The notes: generated from the letters alone by a model not told the origin. Counted from the first letter of the stretch, positions 7,685-16,382 are shown. The stretch is DNA of 26,461 nt from TC-15 sp034437275 (GCA_034437275.1 DAOTUD010000016.1:1-26461), one strand, 5' to 3'. A program made the numbers and translations.

Positions 7685-9994
7685 CTATTCGCCGCGCGCG
7701 TTCTTGAGCTGGAAGTACGCATCCATCACCTCGCGCACGATGGGCGTCGCCACCGCCGACCCCTCACCGCCATTATACACAAAGGCGATCACCGCGATCT
7801 CCGGCGCTTCGTAGGGCGCATAGCCGACATACCAGGCATGGGCCGGCCACTGCCCTGGCACGCACAGCCCCAGCGGAAACGCGATATCGTCGCAGTATTC
7901 CGCCGTGCCGGTCTTGCCCGCCTCGTTGACATACGTCAGCGGCGGCGACCAGGGCACCGAGGCTTCGTCGGCGGTCCCGGTCAGCACCGCCTGCCGCATC
8001 CCCAACTGGATCAACTCCAGCGTGGAGGCCTGGGCAAAGGGCGGCTGGTATTGGGTAAGCCCGGAGCGGTTCTGGGTCTCGCGCTGCAAGCTCTCGAATT
8101 CCAACTGGTCGCACACCCCGCCGTTAAAGGTGTAATTATACGGCACATTGACCCGGTAGCGCACAATATTCGTCACGTCGTCGTCCGGGTTCGGGTCGAG
8201 GTCGACCAGCGCGGTGTAATCGTCGGGGTTGCACTCGTCAGCGTCATAAAATGGGCTGGTCTCCTCGCAGCGGCACACCAGGCTGTTCGGCCCCTGCATG
8301 AGCATATCTTCCTGTAACAACACCACCGGCTCCTGCCCCGGCTGCGGCACAATCGTGCGCACGGTCTGCGGCTCGAACTCGCGGATGATGTTGCCGTTGG
8401 CGTCCTGCAGGTTTTGCACCAGCGTCGGCTGGTAGAGCGTGCCGCCGTTAATCACTGCCACCGTCGACGCGAGAAGCTGCAGCGGCGTGACGGTGACGTA
8501 GCCCTGGCCGAAGGCGGCGTTGTAGGTGTCGCCGGTCGACCAGCTCTCGCCATAGGTGCGGCGCTTCCACTGGCGTTCCGGCATCCGCCCGGCCAGCTCA
8601 CCGGGCAGCTCGACGCCCAGCTCCGAGCCGATCCCGAAGGCGGTCGCCCAACGGTACAGGTCGAACACGCCCAGGCCGTTGGGCCGCAGCGTGGACGGGC
8701 TGACGTCATCATTGCCGCCGCCCACCTGGTAGAAGTACACATCGCAGCTTTGCGCGATGCCATCGACAAAGTTGACGCGACCGTGCCCGGTGCGCAGCCA
8801 GCACACGAACGTCTGTGCCCGGCCCTCGTCGCGCGGCGCGTAGGCGTTCTCCAGCACCAACTGGCCCGGACAGAACAGGTAGTCGTAGGGGTCGATCACG
8901 TTCTCCTCGACCACGCCCGCCGCCGTGATCAGCTTCCACACCGAGCCGGGCGGGTACAGCGCGCTGGTGGCGTGGTTGACCAGTGGGCGCAGCGGGTCCT
9001 CGAACTGGTCGAAATAGTACGGCCCGTCGATGGCGCGCGCAAAACGCGAATTGTCGTAACTGGGCCAACTGACCATCGCCAGAATCTCGCCGTTGCGCGG
9101 GTCCATCGCGATCACGACGCCCTGCTGGGTGACGACACGCTGCGCGTCGGCGTTGACGGCGTTGATGCGCCGGATGAGCGCCTCCTGGGCGGCCTGCTGG
9201 AGGTCCAGGTCCAGCGTCAACTGGACGCTGTAGCCCGGCTCGAAATCCCGCGCATCGCCGACCGGGTTGAGCAACTGCCCGGCCACGTCGACCTCCCAGA
9301 GCTGCTGGCCGCGCGTCCCGGCCAGTTCGTCCTCAAAGAACGCCTCGATGCCGGCATACCCCACGCGGTCAAAGGCCGGGTTGTAGCCCAACTCGCGCAG
9401 CCGCTGCTCCTCCGCCGGGCCAATCGGCCCCAGGTAGCCCACAATATGCGCGGTGGTGGTGGCGGTGGGGTACTGGCGCACCGCCGCCACCTGCCCCTCC
9501 ACACCCGGCAGCAGCTGCGACTGCTCCTCGATGATCGCGAACACTTCATACGGCACGTCCTGCGCGACCAGCACCGGGCGATAGGGCGCGATACCCTGGC
9601 CCTCGGCCACCAGTTCGGCCAGGCTGCGCTCGTCGGTGCGCCCGGCAGCGTCAGCGATGGCGCGCGTGGCGGGCACGTCGATCAGCGCCGACAGCCGGCT
9701 GTACACGGCGAGCACTTCGTCGGGGTCTTCGGGCAGATACGCGGGAATGATGGCCACGTTATACGCCGGGTCGTTATTGGCCAGCGGCACGCGGTAGCGG
9801 TCGTAGATCGCGCCGCGCGGAGCCGGCGACAGCACCAACTGCAGCCGGTTCTCCTCGGCATCCTCCTCGAACTGCTCGCCGCGATAGAACTGCAATTCGC
9901 CCATACGCAGCACCAGCACCGCCAGCGAGAACAACACGATCGCGCGGAACAACGTCAAGCGCCAGCCTTGAAATGGGTTGACTCTGCTATTCAT
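7685..9994 (-). CDS. mrdA: Penicillin-binding protein 2 (elongation-specific class B transpeptidase)
   Basis: A class B PBP that cross-links peptidoglycan in the elongasome as RodA's partner. A short cytoplasmic N-terminus and a membrane helix (about 16-31) are followed by the PBP dimerisation domain and the transpeptidase. Numbering is from the GTG one codon upstream of the ATG used here. The motifs are SVWK (Ser352 nucleophile, Lys355), SCD (417-419) and KTG (695-697). Total length is about 770, longer than the roughly 600-700 usual. An extra block (about 569-656) before KTG is rich in Asp and contains four Cys (575, 577, 589, 629). Two more Cys follow KTG (702, 712). Overall the protein is notably acidic. 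It sits between mreD and minC. Confidence 0.94.
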   Translation of the reverse strand: MNSRVNPFQGWRLTLFRAIVLFSLAVLVLRMGELQFYRGEQFEEDAEENRLQLVLSPAPRGAIYDRYRVPLANNDPAYNVAIIPAYLPEDPDEVLAVYSRLSALIDVPATRAIADAAGRTDERSLAELVAEGQGIAPYRPVLVAQDVPYEVFAIIEEQSQLLPGVEGQVAAVRQYPTATTTAHIVGYLGPIGPAEEQRLRELGYNPAFDRVGYAGIEAFFEDELAGTRGQQLWEVDVAGQLLNPVGDARDFEPGYSVQLTLDLDLQQAAQEALIRRINAVNADAQRVVTQQGVVIAMDPRNGEILAMVSWPSYDNSRFARAIDGPYYFDQFEDPLRPLVNHATSALYPPGSVWKLITAAGVVEENVIDPYDYLFCPGQLVLENAYAPRDEGRAQTFVCWLRTGHGRVNFVDGIAQSCDVYFYQVGGGNDDVSPSTLRPNGLGVFDLYRWATAFGIGSELGVELPGELAGRMPERQWKRRTYGESWSTGDTYNAAFGQGYVTVTPLQLLASTVAVINGGTLYQPTLVQNLQDANGNIIREFEPQTVRTIVPQPGQEPVVLLQEDMLMQGPNSLVCRCEETSPFYDADECNPDDYTALVDLDPNPDDDVTNIVRYRVNVPYNYTFNGGVCDQLEFESLQRETQNRSGLTQYQPPFAQASTLELIQLGMRQAVLTGTADEASVPWSPPLTYVNEAGKTGTAEYCDDIAFPLGLCVPGQWPAHAWYVGYAPYEAPEIAVIAFVYNGGEGSAVATPIVREVMDAYFQLKNARGE

Positions 9995-10038
9995 CACACA
10001 CTACCTGTACACCTGAAACTTCCGACAGTAATTGGGTT

Positions 10039-10548
10039 TCACTCCAACCGCACGCGGCGCGGCTGGAGCCACCGATGGATCACGCCCAACACGCGAAAAG
10101 CCGGGACGATCACGATCGTATTATAGATCACGGTGGGCAGTGTAACATAAAAAAGCCCCGGCCCCAACGGCGCACCCATCCCATCCACGCGCAGCACCAC
10201 CCAGATCGCCAGATGATACACGACCGTGCCACCGGCAGCCACCAGCGGCGGCAGCACCAGGTTGTGGCGGTGCACATCGCCCATGATCAGGTCCGCGCCA
10301 AACACCACCAGCACCAGCCCCAGCGCCGACGTGCCCAGCGGGGCCACCGACAGCACATCGCGCAGCACGCCGCCGACCACCGCCCAGAACATCCCCTCGC
10401 GCACATCGGCCAGCAGGCCCCACGACACCACCAGCAGGAAGACCAGGTCCGGCGCACCGCTGCCCAGGCGGACCTGGGGCATCAGCGTGGTATCCAGCAC
10501 CGCCGCCAGGATCAACAGGGGAATGCCAATGTAATTGCCGATGCGCAT
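10039..10548 (-). CDS. mreD: Rod shape-determining protein MreD
   Basis: A 169-residue integral membrane protein with about five or six hydrophobic helices. The typical pattern starts with PLLILAAVLDTTLMPQV and continues with PDLVFLLVVSWGLLADVREGMFWAVVGGVLRDVLS, in which the small-residue-rich GGVLRDVLS is the MreD hallmark. It bridges MreC and the RodA-PBP2 synthase in the membrane. Primary sequence is poorly conserved in the family, so position between mreC and the PBP2 gene is strong supporting evidence. It lies 29 bases downstream of mreC and 44 bases upstream of mrdA. Confidence 0.9.
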   Translation of the reverse strand: MRIGNYIGIPLLILAAVLDTTLMPQVRLGSGAPDLVFLLVVSWGLLADVREGMFWAVVGGVLRDVLSVAPLGTSALGLVLVVFGADLIMGDVHRHNLVLPPLVAAGGTVVYHLAIWVVLRVDGMGAPLGPGLFYVTLPTVIYNTIVIVPAFRVLGVIHRWLQPRRVRLE

Positions 10549-10577
10549 CGATCCGCCCGCCTTCGCTTTACGGCCTG

Positions 10578-11429
10578 TTACCGCCCGTCCTGATCCTCTG
10601 GTTCCTCAAACACGCTGACATCGACCGGCTCGAAGTTGGTGATCACCTGCACGATCTCCAGGCGGTCGAAGTCCACCAGGCTGCGCACGCGCGCTTCCTG
10701 CCACAGCTCGTTTTCGGACAGCGCCACGCTCATCACCTGGCCGACCAGCAGCCCGTCCGGCAGCGCCTGGCCCAACCCGTTGGTGATCATCTGGTCGCCC
10801 TCGGCCACCTGGGCATCGATCGGGAGGTAGGCCATGACCAGATCGCCGGTAAACTGGCCCAGCACCAGCCCATCGTCGCGGCTGGTCTGCAGCCGGGCGT
10901 TCACGCGGCTGTTCGGATCGGTGACCAGCAGCACCTCGGCCCCGGTCGCCGACACCTTGACCACGCGCCCAACCAGCCCCAACTCGGCCACGACCGGATC
11001 GAGCAGTTCGACGCCGTCGCGCCGCCCGCAGTCGATCTGGAAGGCGCGCACAAAACCGGTGCTGTCCAGCCCGATCACGTCGCAGGTCACGTACTCGCGG
11101 TCGTCCGGGCCAAAGCGGTCATAGTCCAGCAGCGCAGCCAGCCGTTCGTAGTCGTGCCCTTTCTCGCGCAGTTCGGCCAGTTCTGCCTGGTAGATCGCCA
11201 GCGCCTCTTCCAGGTCGGCGTTGCGGTCGCGCAGGTCGCGGAACTCGGACAGGTCATCCGCGAAGTTGCTGATCCCGCGCGACGTGCCGCCGATCACGTC
11301 CTGCACGAAGGTGAGCGGCACGGCCAGCACACTCTCGACCCCGCCCAACGACCCGCGCATACTCAGGAAGATCAACATCAAGACGATCACCAGCGTCATC
11401 GCAAACGTAAAGGTGCGGCTTCCTCGCAT
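10578..11429 (-). CDS. mreC: Rod shape-determining protein MreC
   Basis: A bitopic membrane protein that activates PBP2. The N-terminal helix (FTFAMTLVIVLMLIFLS) is followed by a coiled coil (about 60-95, rich in DL/RD/LE heptads) and then two beta-barrel halves. DPNSRVNARLQTSRDDGLV is the conserved MreC segment, followed by the GDQMITNGLGQALPDGLLVGQV signature. It has 283 residues from the ATG at 11429, preceded by GGAGGG. A GTG 24 bases upstream would place the SD inside the gene, so it is not chosen. The acidic tail (EEPEDQDGR) is ordinary for MreC. Confidence 0.94.
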   Translation of the reverse strand: MRGSRTFTFAMTLVIVLMLIFLSMRGSLGGVESVLAVPLTFVQDVIGGTSRGISNFADDLSEFRDLRDRNADLEEALAIYQAELAELREKGHDYERLAALLDYDRFGPDDREYVTCDVIGLDSTGFVRAFQIDCGRRDGVELLDPVVAELGLVGRVVKVSATGAEVLLVTDPNSRVNARLQTSRDDGLVLGQFTGDLVMAYLPIDAQVAEGDQMITNGLGQALPDGLLVGQVMSVALSENELWQEARVRSLVDFDRLEIVQVITNFEPVDVSVFEEPEDQDGR

Positions 11430-11463
11430 GACGAACGTCCCTCCACAACTCACTCCACCAGCA

Positions 11464-11469
11464 TTATAG
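11464..11469 (-). promoter_or_regulatory. Promoter before mreC
   Basis: Reading on the minus strand there is a perfect TATAAT with TTGGGG 17 bases upstream, about 35 bases before the mreC ATG. It would give mreCD-mrdA-min-rodA a start independent of mreB. Confidence 0.5.
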
Positions 11470-11497
11470 CGAATGTGCCGGCGGCCCCAACAACACG

Positions 11498-11521
11498 CCC
11501 CGAATCAGGTGATCCGGGGCA
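11498..11521 (-). other. Hairpin in the mreB-mreC gap
   Basis: GCCCCG (11498-11503) pairs with CGGGGC (11516-11521). There is no T-run after it, so it may stabilise or process the mreB transcript rather than terminate it. It lies just upstream of the mreC promoter. Confidence 0.35.
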
Positions 11522-11552
11522 TTGTCCACCAGCAGCGCCGTTGTGCGCCAGA

Positions 11553-12617
11553 TTAGTGCTGCGTCGAGCCGCGCTCCAGCCCGGCCAGCAGCGTCCGCAG
11601 ATTGTCGTAATCCTCCAGGATGCGGCCCGCACCGCGCGCCACACACGTCATCGAATCTTCGGCCAGCCACACGCGCACGTTGACTTCGTCCGCGACGCGC
11701 TCGGTCAGCCCCTTAAGCTGGCTGCCCCCCCCGGCCATGCAAATCCCCGACTCCATCAGGTCGGCCACCAGTTCCGGCGGCGTTTCGTCCAGGGCATCGC
11801 GCACGGTGTCGATCACAATGCTCACCGACGGGGTGAGCGCCTCGCGCAGCTCAATCGACGAGACTTCGACCGCTTCCGGCAGCCCGCTGATCAGGTTGCG
11901 CCCGCGCAGCACCTTGGTGCGCTCCTCGGGCAGCGCGTAGGCCGAGCCGATCTCGATCTTGGCCTGCTCGGCGGTGCGCTCGCCGATCAGCAAATTGTAC
12001 TTGGAGCGCATGTACTGCACGATGTCCTCGTCCATCTCGTCGCCCGCCACGCGGATCGAACGGCTGATCACGATGCCGCCCAATGAGAAGATCGCCACCT
12101 CGGTCGTGCCGCCGCCAATATCGACGATCATCGAGCCGCGCGTCTCCTGGATGGGCAGGCCCGCGCCAATCGCTGCCGCGACCGGCTCCTCGATCAGAAA
12201 CGCCTCGCGCGCCCCGGCGCTAATGGTGGCGTCGTACACGGCGCGCTTCTCGACTTCGGTCACGCCGGAGGGAATCCCGACCACCACGCGCGGACGCGGG
12301 ATCGGCACCCAGCTTTGTTCGTGGGCTTTGCGGATGAAATAGTCCAGCATGGCCTCGGTGATCTCGAACTCGCTGATCACGCCATCACGCAGCGGGCGTA
12401 CTACCATGTATCTAGACGTTGGGGTTTTGCCAAACATTTCTTTGGCTTCGCGACCTACGCTAATCGGACGGCGGCTCTTGCGCTCAATCGCCACATAGGA
12501 CGGCTCGTTGATCACGATTCCTTTCCCGCGCACACTCACCAGCGTATTGGCGGTGCCCAGGTCGATCCCGATATCCAGCGAAAACAGGCCCAAAAGCCAG
12601 TCAAGGGGGCTAACCAA
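11553..12617 (-). CDS. mreB: Actin-like rod shape-determining protein MreB
   Basis: A bacterial actin that forms membrane-bound filaments orienting the elongasome. It has 354 residues. Phosphate-1 is DIGIDLGTANTLV (16-28). GIPSGVTEVEKRAVYDA is the adjacent MreB signature, EEPVAAAIGAGLP follows, and phosphate-2 is VDIGGGTTEVAIFSLGGIV. The GGGSQLKGL adenosine motif is near the C-terminus. The start is TTG, with GAGGAG about 11 bases upstream. The N-terminal VSPLDWLLGLF is hydrophobic and would suit membrane insertion, as in MreBs that lack a separate amphipathic helix. It is the first gene of the shape cluster. Confidence 0.96.
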   Translation of the reverse strand: MVSPLDWLLGLFSLDIGIDLGTANTLVSVRGKGIVINEPSYVAIERKSRRPISVGREAKEMFGKTPTSRYMVVRPLRDGVISEFEITEAMLDYFIRKAHEQSWVPIPRPRVVVGIPSGVTEVEKRAVYDATISAGAREAFLIEEPVAAAIGAGLPIQETRGSMIVDIGGGTTEVAIFSLGGIVISRSIRVAGDEMDEDIVQYMRSKYNLLIGERTAEQAKIEIGSAYALPEERTKVLRGRNLISGLPEAVEVSSIELREALTPSVSIVIDTVRDALDETPPELVADLMESGICMAGGGSQLKGLTERVADEVNVRVWLAEDSMTCVARGAGRILEDYDNLRTLLAGLERGSTQH

Positions 12618-12666
12618 AGGTGCGCACTCTCCTCATCGTCGTGTCGGCGCAGCATCGTAATGGGGC

Positions 12667-12672
12667 ATTATA
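12667..12672 (-). promoter_or_regulatory. Promoter before mreB
   Basis: A perfect TATAAT on the minus strand about 50 bases before the mreB start. The -35 region is poor (CTGCCG at a 17-base spacing). It lies between the mutase stop and mreB and is the probable main promoter of the shape/Min run. Confidence 0.45.
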
Positions 12673-12764
12673 CCACGCGCCCCGGCTTCCGGCAGGGGAA
12701 TTTATCAAATACTCATCTTAAGCGAGGTGGTTTGTACCATGTTTTGTGGTTTACGCCAAACGGG

Positions 12765-12799
12765 TGCCGGGGCGGCGGCGCGGACCCACCACCCCGGCA
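12765..12799 (-). other. GC-rich hairpin between the mutase gene and mreB
   Basis: TGCCGGGG (12765-12772) pairs perfectly with CCCCGGCA (12792-12799). The 19-base loop is itself GC-rich. No T-run follows on either strand. It could be a transcript end or a mRNA-stabilising structure after the phosphomannomutase gene. Confidence 0.4.
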
Positions 12800-12817
12800 G
12801 AGTATGGCCTATGTCCG

Positions 12818-14245
12818 CTACTCGCTGAAGCGCTTGATCTGCTTCAGCAGCGGGGCGCGGTCCACCTGCGGGTACTCGTCGAGCAGGTCGTCGAACTCGC
12901 GCATATACGCGACCATCTGCGACGCGCTGTGCGCCTCAAAACGCATCGTGATCGCCGGCTGGGTGTTGCTGGCGCGCACCAGGCCCCAGCCATCCTCGAA
13001 GATCGCGCGTGCGCCATCGACGGTTACGACCTCGTACTGGTCCTGGAGCTTATCGCGCACCGCGTCGATGATCTTGAACTTCACATCGTCCGGGGCGGAC
13101 ATGATGATCTCCGGCGTGGCGACCATCGTCGGCAGTTCGGCCAGCGCCGCTGAGAGCGTCTGGTCCGTCTTGCTGAACAGTTCCAGCACCTTGAGCGCGA
13201 CCAGCGGCGCATCGTCGAAGCCGTAGTAATCCTCGCCGATGAACAGGTGCCCGCTGACCTCGCCGCCAATCGGCGCGCCGATCTCGGCCATCTTGGCTTT
13301 CATCAGGCTGTGCCCGGCCTTCCACATCACCGGCTCGCCGCCGCTTGCGCGGATGATGTCGGGCAGCACCTGGCTGGACTTCACGTCGAACACGACCGGC
13401 TTGCCCGGCATCCGCTTGAGCAGGTCGCGGGCCAGCAGTGCCAGCAGCCGGTCCGCTGCGACATGATGCCCGTGCTCGTTGATCAGGCCGCAGCGGTCCG
13501 CGTCGCCATCGAAGCCGATCCCGAAGTCGGCCTCGTTCTCGACCACGGCTTTTTCCAGGTCCTTGGTCAGTTCGGGGTCTTCGGGGTTGGGCAGATGGTT
13601 GGGGAAGGTGCCGTCTGGCTCGCAGAACAGGCAGATCACCTCGACGCCCAACTGCTCCATCACCGGCGGGACGTAGGAACCGCTCAACCCGTTGCCCGCA
13701 TCGACCACCACCTTGAGCTTACGCTCGCCCAGCGCGACCTTGTCCTGAATGGTCGCCATGTGCTTACGCACCATCTCCAGGTCCTGCGCAATGGCCCCGT
13801 CGCCGGTCTCGAAGTCGCCGGCCTGGATCAGCTTGAGCAGGCTTTGAATCTGGTCGCCGAACAGCGCCAGCCGCCCATACGCCATCTTGATGCCGTTGTA
13901 GATCGTGGTCAGGTGGCTGCCGGTGATCATCACCCCGCCAGCGTCCTCGTGCGCTGCCGACGCGAAATACACGGTCGGCGTCATGACAGGGCCAATATCG
14001 GTCACCTTCAGCCCGGTGCTGGCCACGCCCTGGATCAGCGCGTCCTTCAGCTTGGGGGTGGACGGACGGTTATCGCCGCCGACGAAGATGTGCTTCAGCC
14101 CCAGTTCGCGCTGGGCGAAGGTGCCGTAAGCCTTGCCGACCAGGTTGGCCAGCTCGGGTGTGATCTGCGGCGGGTTGCCGTCGACCGCTTCGACCGTGCC
14201 GCGAATGTCGTATTTACGGAAAATCTCGGTTGGTACGTGCGCCAT
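12818..14245 (-). CDS. Phosphomannomutase/phosphoglucomutase
   Basis: An alpha-D-phosphohexomutase that interconverts hexose 1- and 6-phosphates via a phosphoserine. It has 475 residues from the ATG at 14245, which has GGAGG 9 bases upstream; a GTG 36 bases earlier is unlikely. The start FRKYDIRG is typical. The phosphoserine loop reads VMITGSHL (Ser110), the metal loop FDGDADRC (245-252), the sugar loop GGEVSGHLF, and the C-terminal phosphate loop RASNTQPAITMRFEA. All four functional loops are present. In the serine loop the usual SHNP is SHLT, a variant that may mark a subfamily. It probably supplies mannose- or glucose-1-phosphate for envelope glycans. Substrate choice cannot be read from sequence. 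Confidence 0.93.
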   Translation of the reverse strand: MAHVPTEIFRKYDIRGTVEAVDGNPPQITPELANLVGKAYGTFAQRELGLKHIFVGGDNRPSTPKLKDALIQGVASTGLKVTDIGPVMTPTVYFASAAHEDAGGVMITGSHLTTIYNGIKMAYGRLALFGDQIQSLLKLIQAGDFETGDGAIAQDLEMVRKHMATIQDKVALGERKLKVVVDAGNGLSGSYVPPVMEQLGVEVICLFCEPDGTFPNHLPNPEDPELTKDLEKAVVENEADFGIGFDGDADRCGLINEHGHHVAADRLLALLARDLLKRMPGKPVVFDVKSSQVLPDIIRASGGEPVMWKAGHSLMKAKMAEIGAPIGGEVSGHLFIGEDYYGFDDAPLVALKVLELFSKTDQTLSAALAELPTMVATPEIIMSAPDDVKFKIIDAVRDKLQDQYEVVTVDGARAIFEDGWGLVRASNTQPAITMRFEAHSASQMVAYMREFDDLLDEYPQVDRAPLLKQIKRFSE

Positions 14246-14335
14246 GAAATTCAGCCTCCAGACGTATTTATGGCCAATCACATTGCTACATCACAGACTA
14301 TAATGTCACTGCCAATCGTGTTCCATCTGCCCCGT

Positions 14336-14752
14336 TCACAACAGCCCGCGCTGCCCAAACTCCGGGTGCGGCGGGGTTTCGTCGGGCGGGATCGACTCGT
14401 TGATCGCCCAGCAGAAGCCGTCGGGATCAAGCACGACAAAATCGCGCAGGCCGTACCATTGGTTCTGCGGACGGCTCTCGGTGTTGATGCCGCGCTCCAC
14501 GAGGCGATTATAAAACCGGTCGACACCATCGACCTGCAAATAGAAGGTCACGCCGCCGGGGCCGCCCGCGTCGTGACGCGAGATATCCGCGCGCAGCAGC
14601 CACACCGCGCGCCCTTCGCGCCCCATGCTCACCCACTGCAAGCCCTGGTCGTCCTGCACCCCTTCCAGCTCCAGCTCGAAGCCCAGTGCGCGATACCAGG
14701 CGATTGAACGCTCAATATCCGTTACCGTAAGCTCTGCAATAATTTGCTGCAT
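14336..14752 (-). CDS. VOC-superfamily (glyoxalase/bleomycin-resistance fold) protein
   Basis: 138 residues with the paired beta-alpha-beta-beta-beta modules of the vicinal-oxygen-chelate fold. The start IIAELTVTDIERSIAWYRALGF is diagnostic and ends DFVVLDPDGFCWAINES. Enzymatic members bind a metal through His/Glu. Here the usual first His is replaced (E4 in IIAELTV) and the final Glu appears in INES, so metal binding is uncertain. The ATG at 14752 follows AAGGAG by 10 bases; a start 36 bases upstream has no such support. It is a single-gene unit with its own -10. Specific function unknown. Confidence 0.87.
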   Translation of the reverse strand: MQQIIAELTVTDIERSIAWYRALGFELELEGVQDDQGLQWVSMGREGRAVWLLRADISRHDAGGPGGVTFYLQVDGVDRFYNRLVERGINTESRPQNQWYGLRDFVVLDPDGFCWAINESIPPDETPPHPEFGQRGLL

Positions 14753-14790
14753 CCTACCTATTCTCCTTTGCCGCCACGCTGGCCCCACGC

Positions 14791-14796
14791 ATTATA
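14791..14796 (-). promoter_or_regulatory. Promoter before the VOC gene
   Basis: A perfect TATAAT on the minus strand about 40 bases upstream of the start, with TTTACG at an 18-base spacing. It lies directly after the terminator at 14838-14870. Confidence 0.5.
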
Positions 14797-14837
14797 CCGC
14801 AGCCCCGCCCCCGGCGTAAACGGCCAGCCAGGGACAC

Positions 14838-14870
14838 ATAAAAATCCCCAGGCGGTGACGACCCGGGGAT
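14838..14870 (-). terminator. Rho-independent terminator
   Basis: On the minus strand ATCCCC (14870-14865) pairs with GGGGAT (14849-14844) and is followed by a run of Ts (14845-14841). It ends transcripts coming from the split metallopeptidase gene and the small ORF. Confidence 0.65.
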
Positions 14871-14900
14871 CAGGTAGGATCAGCAGCAAATGCCGGACGC

Positions 14901-15020
14901 TCAGCCCTCGATGCGGGACTCGGCCAGCGGCACCTCCGGCAGCAGGTTGCCCTCGGCCTCGTGGGGCAGCGCATCACTTGCGGCGGACGCGCCCTCGTTG
15001 GCGCGGTTGTTGGACTCCAC
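14901..15020 (-). CDS. Possible 39-aa acidic small protein
   Basis: A GTG start has GGAG 8 bases upstream and an in-frame TAG just before it. It runs to a TGA just before the terminator at 14870. The product is hydrophilic and acidic (SAASDALPHEAEGNLLPEVP). I do not recognise it. It could be a real small gene in the peptidase transcript or a remnant; only position and the SD support it. Nothing else is seen in 14871-15052. Confidence 0.25.
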   Translation of the reverse strand: MESNNRANEGASAASDALPHEAEGNLLPEVPLAESRIEG

Positions 15021-15052
15021 CTGCTAAGCTCCAGCAGTTCTTTGCCGCCGCG

Positions 15053-16339
15053 TCAGTTCCCATACGACGGCGTGGCAATCGACGGGAAGGCGGGCGTCCA
15101 GGTCGGGATCAGCGTCGGGGCGTTGGGCGCTGCGCCCAGCCACACGCGCCACTCGCGTTCGATGGTGGCCTGGTCCATGCCGGTTGCGGCTTCCAGCGCC
15201 GCGATGAACGGCACATCCTGCGCCAGCAGCATCATCACGTCGCGGTGAACGCTCAGCCCCTCGCCTTGCGCAGCCATCCACACGAAGAACGAATAGCCGA
15301 TATCGTACCCCTCGCGCGGATTCGGCCCGTCGATACGCGGACCGTCGGCCACACCGACCAGCAGCGGCGGCAGCTCGCCGGCCTGCGCCATGTTCCGCAC
15401 GCGGCCTTCGTAATCGTAGCTCTGGCGCAGCTCGAAGAAGGTGGCGTCGCCCTCGAAGAACCAGCCGGGGGTGTCACGCTTGGTGCGCGCGGCGAGATAC
15501 TCGTTCTGGTAGAGGTGCTCGATCTCGTGCACCACCGTGCCGAACGCTAATTCCTGATAGGCGGCCTGATCGGTGCCGAACAACACCTGCACAATCGTGC
15601 CCCACTCGTCGAAGGTCTGCCCGACCACGACCGAGGTGTCGCTGGTGTTGTGATCGGCGGTGCGCCACTCCAGCCAGGCGTCATAATCGCCAAACAGCAC
15701 GATGCGCGGCTTGTAGGGCAGCGTGTCGCCCCACACCGCGACGTACTGATCATGTTACAGCGCCATCGCTTCGAGCACCATCGCGTTGATGTCCCCCTCC
15801 AGGTCGGACGTGAACACGATCGCGTCCTCGGATTCGCTGCGCTCCCAGGCGCGGGTATCGTCGACGTATTCGGCCAGGACCGGCTCGGTCTGGTACTCGT
15901 TGCCGGCAGCGTCGCGGAATTCCCAGTGATATTTGATCGGCGCCCAGGGCGGCACCATCTTGGTCGCGTCCGGCTGCCAGGTGGCGCTAAACTCGCCGCT
16001 GGTCGGGTCGTGCGTCACCTCGGCGTTGTACACGCTCAACACCTGGCTGGGCCGCAGAGTGGGCCGGTACCATTTCAGCCTGGCGCTGACGATCTCGCCC
16101 GCGCTGCTGCTGGCCTGCACCTGGAACGTGAACCCCTCGGGATAATTGCTCTCAAAAGCCTGGTCGCCGATCGACCAGTTGGCCGTGCTGTCCTGGCGCG
16201 GGGGAGCGTCCGCCGGGGCCGGCGGGGCCGCCGCCTGCTCCGCCGCCTGCGCCAGCGGCACGATCTCCGCCAGCCCAACCAGCGCCAACGCCATCACCAA
16301 CACCGGCACCACAACATAAACGACACGCTTCGTCATCAT
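15053..16339 (-). pseudogene. Secreted HExxH metallopeptidase (MA-like) interrupted by an in-frame TAA
   Basis: Two open stretches lie in the same reading frame and are separated only by TAA at 15755-15757. The upstream part (194 residues) has a signal peptide (VVYVVVPVLVMALALVG, ending near LAQA) and a beta-rich domain. The downstream part (227 residues from an RBS-less GTG) has the zinc-site HEIEH (its residues 70-74) followed by GWFFEGDATFFE, as in peptidase MA-like gluzincins. Joined, they make a 428-codon secreted protein of ordinary layout. A single base change, for example CAA to TAA, would explain the stop. The start ATG follows GGAG by 7 bases. Either this is a recent pseudogene, a read-through gene, or a sequence error. 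No frameshift is needed. Confidence 0.8.
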
Positions 16340-16382
16340 GATCCATCTCCACCATAACTAACCGTCGGTAACTCCGTTTGCT

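Noticed and set aside
8414..10126. A 570-codon plus-strand frame opposite the PBP2 gene
   Set aside because: An antisense shadow; no recognisable motif, and PBP2 active-site motifs are encoded on the other strand.
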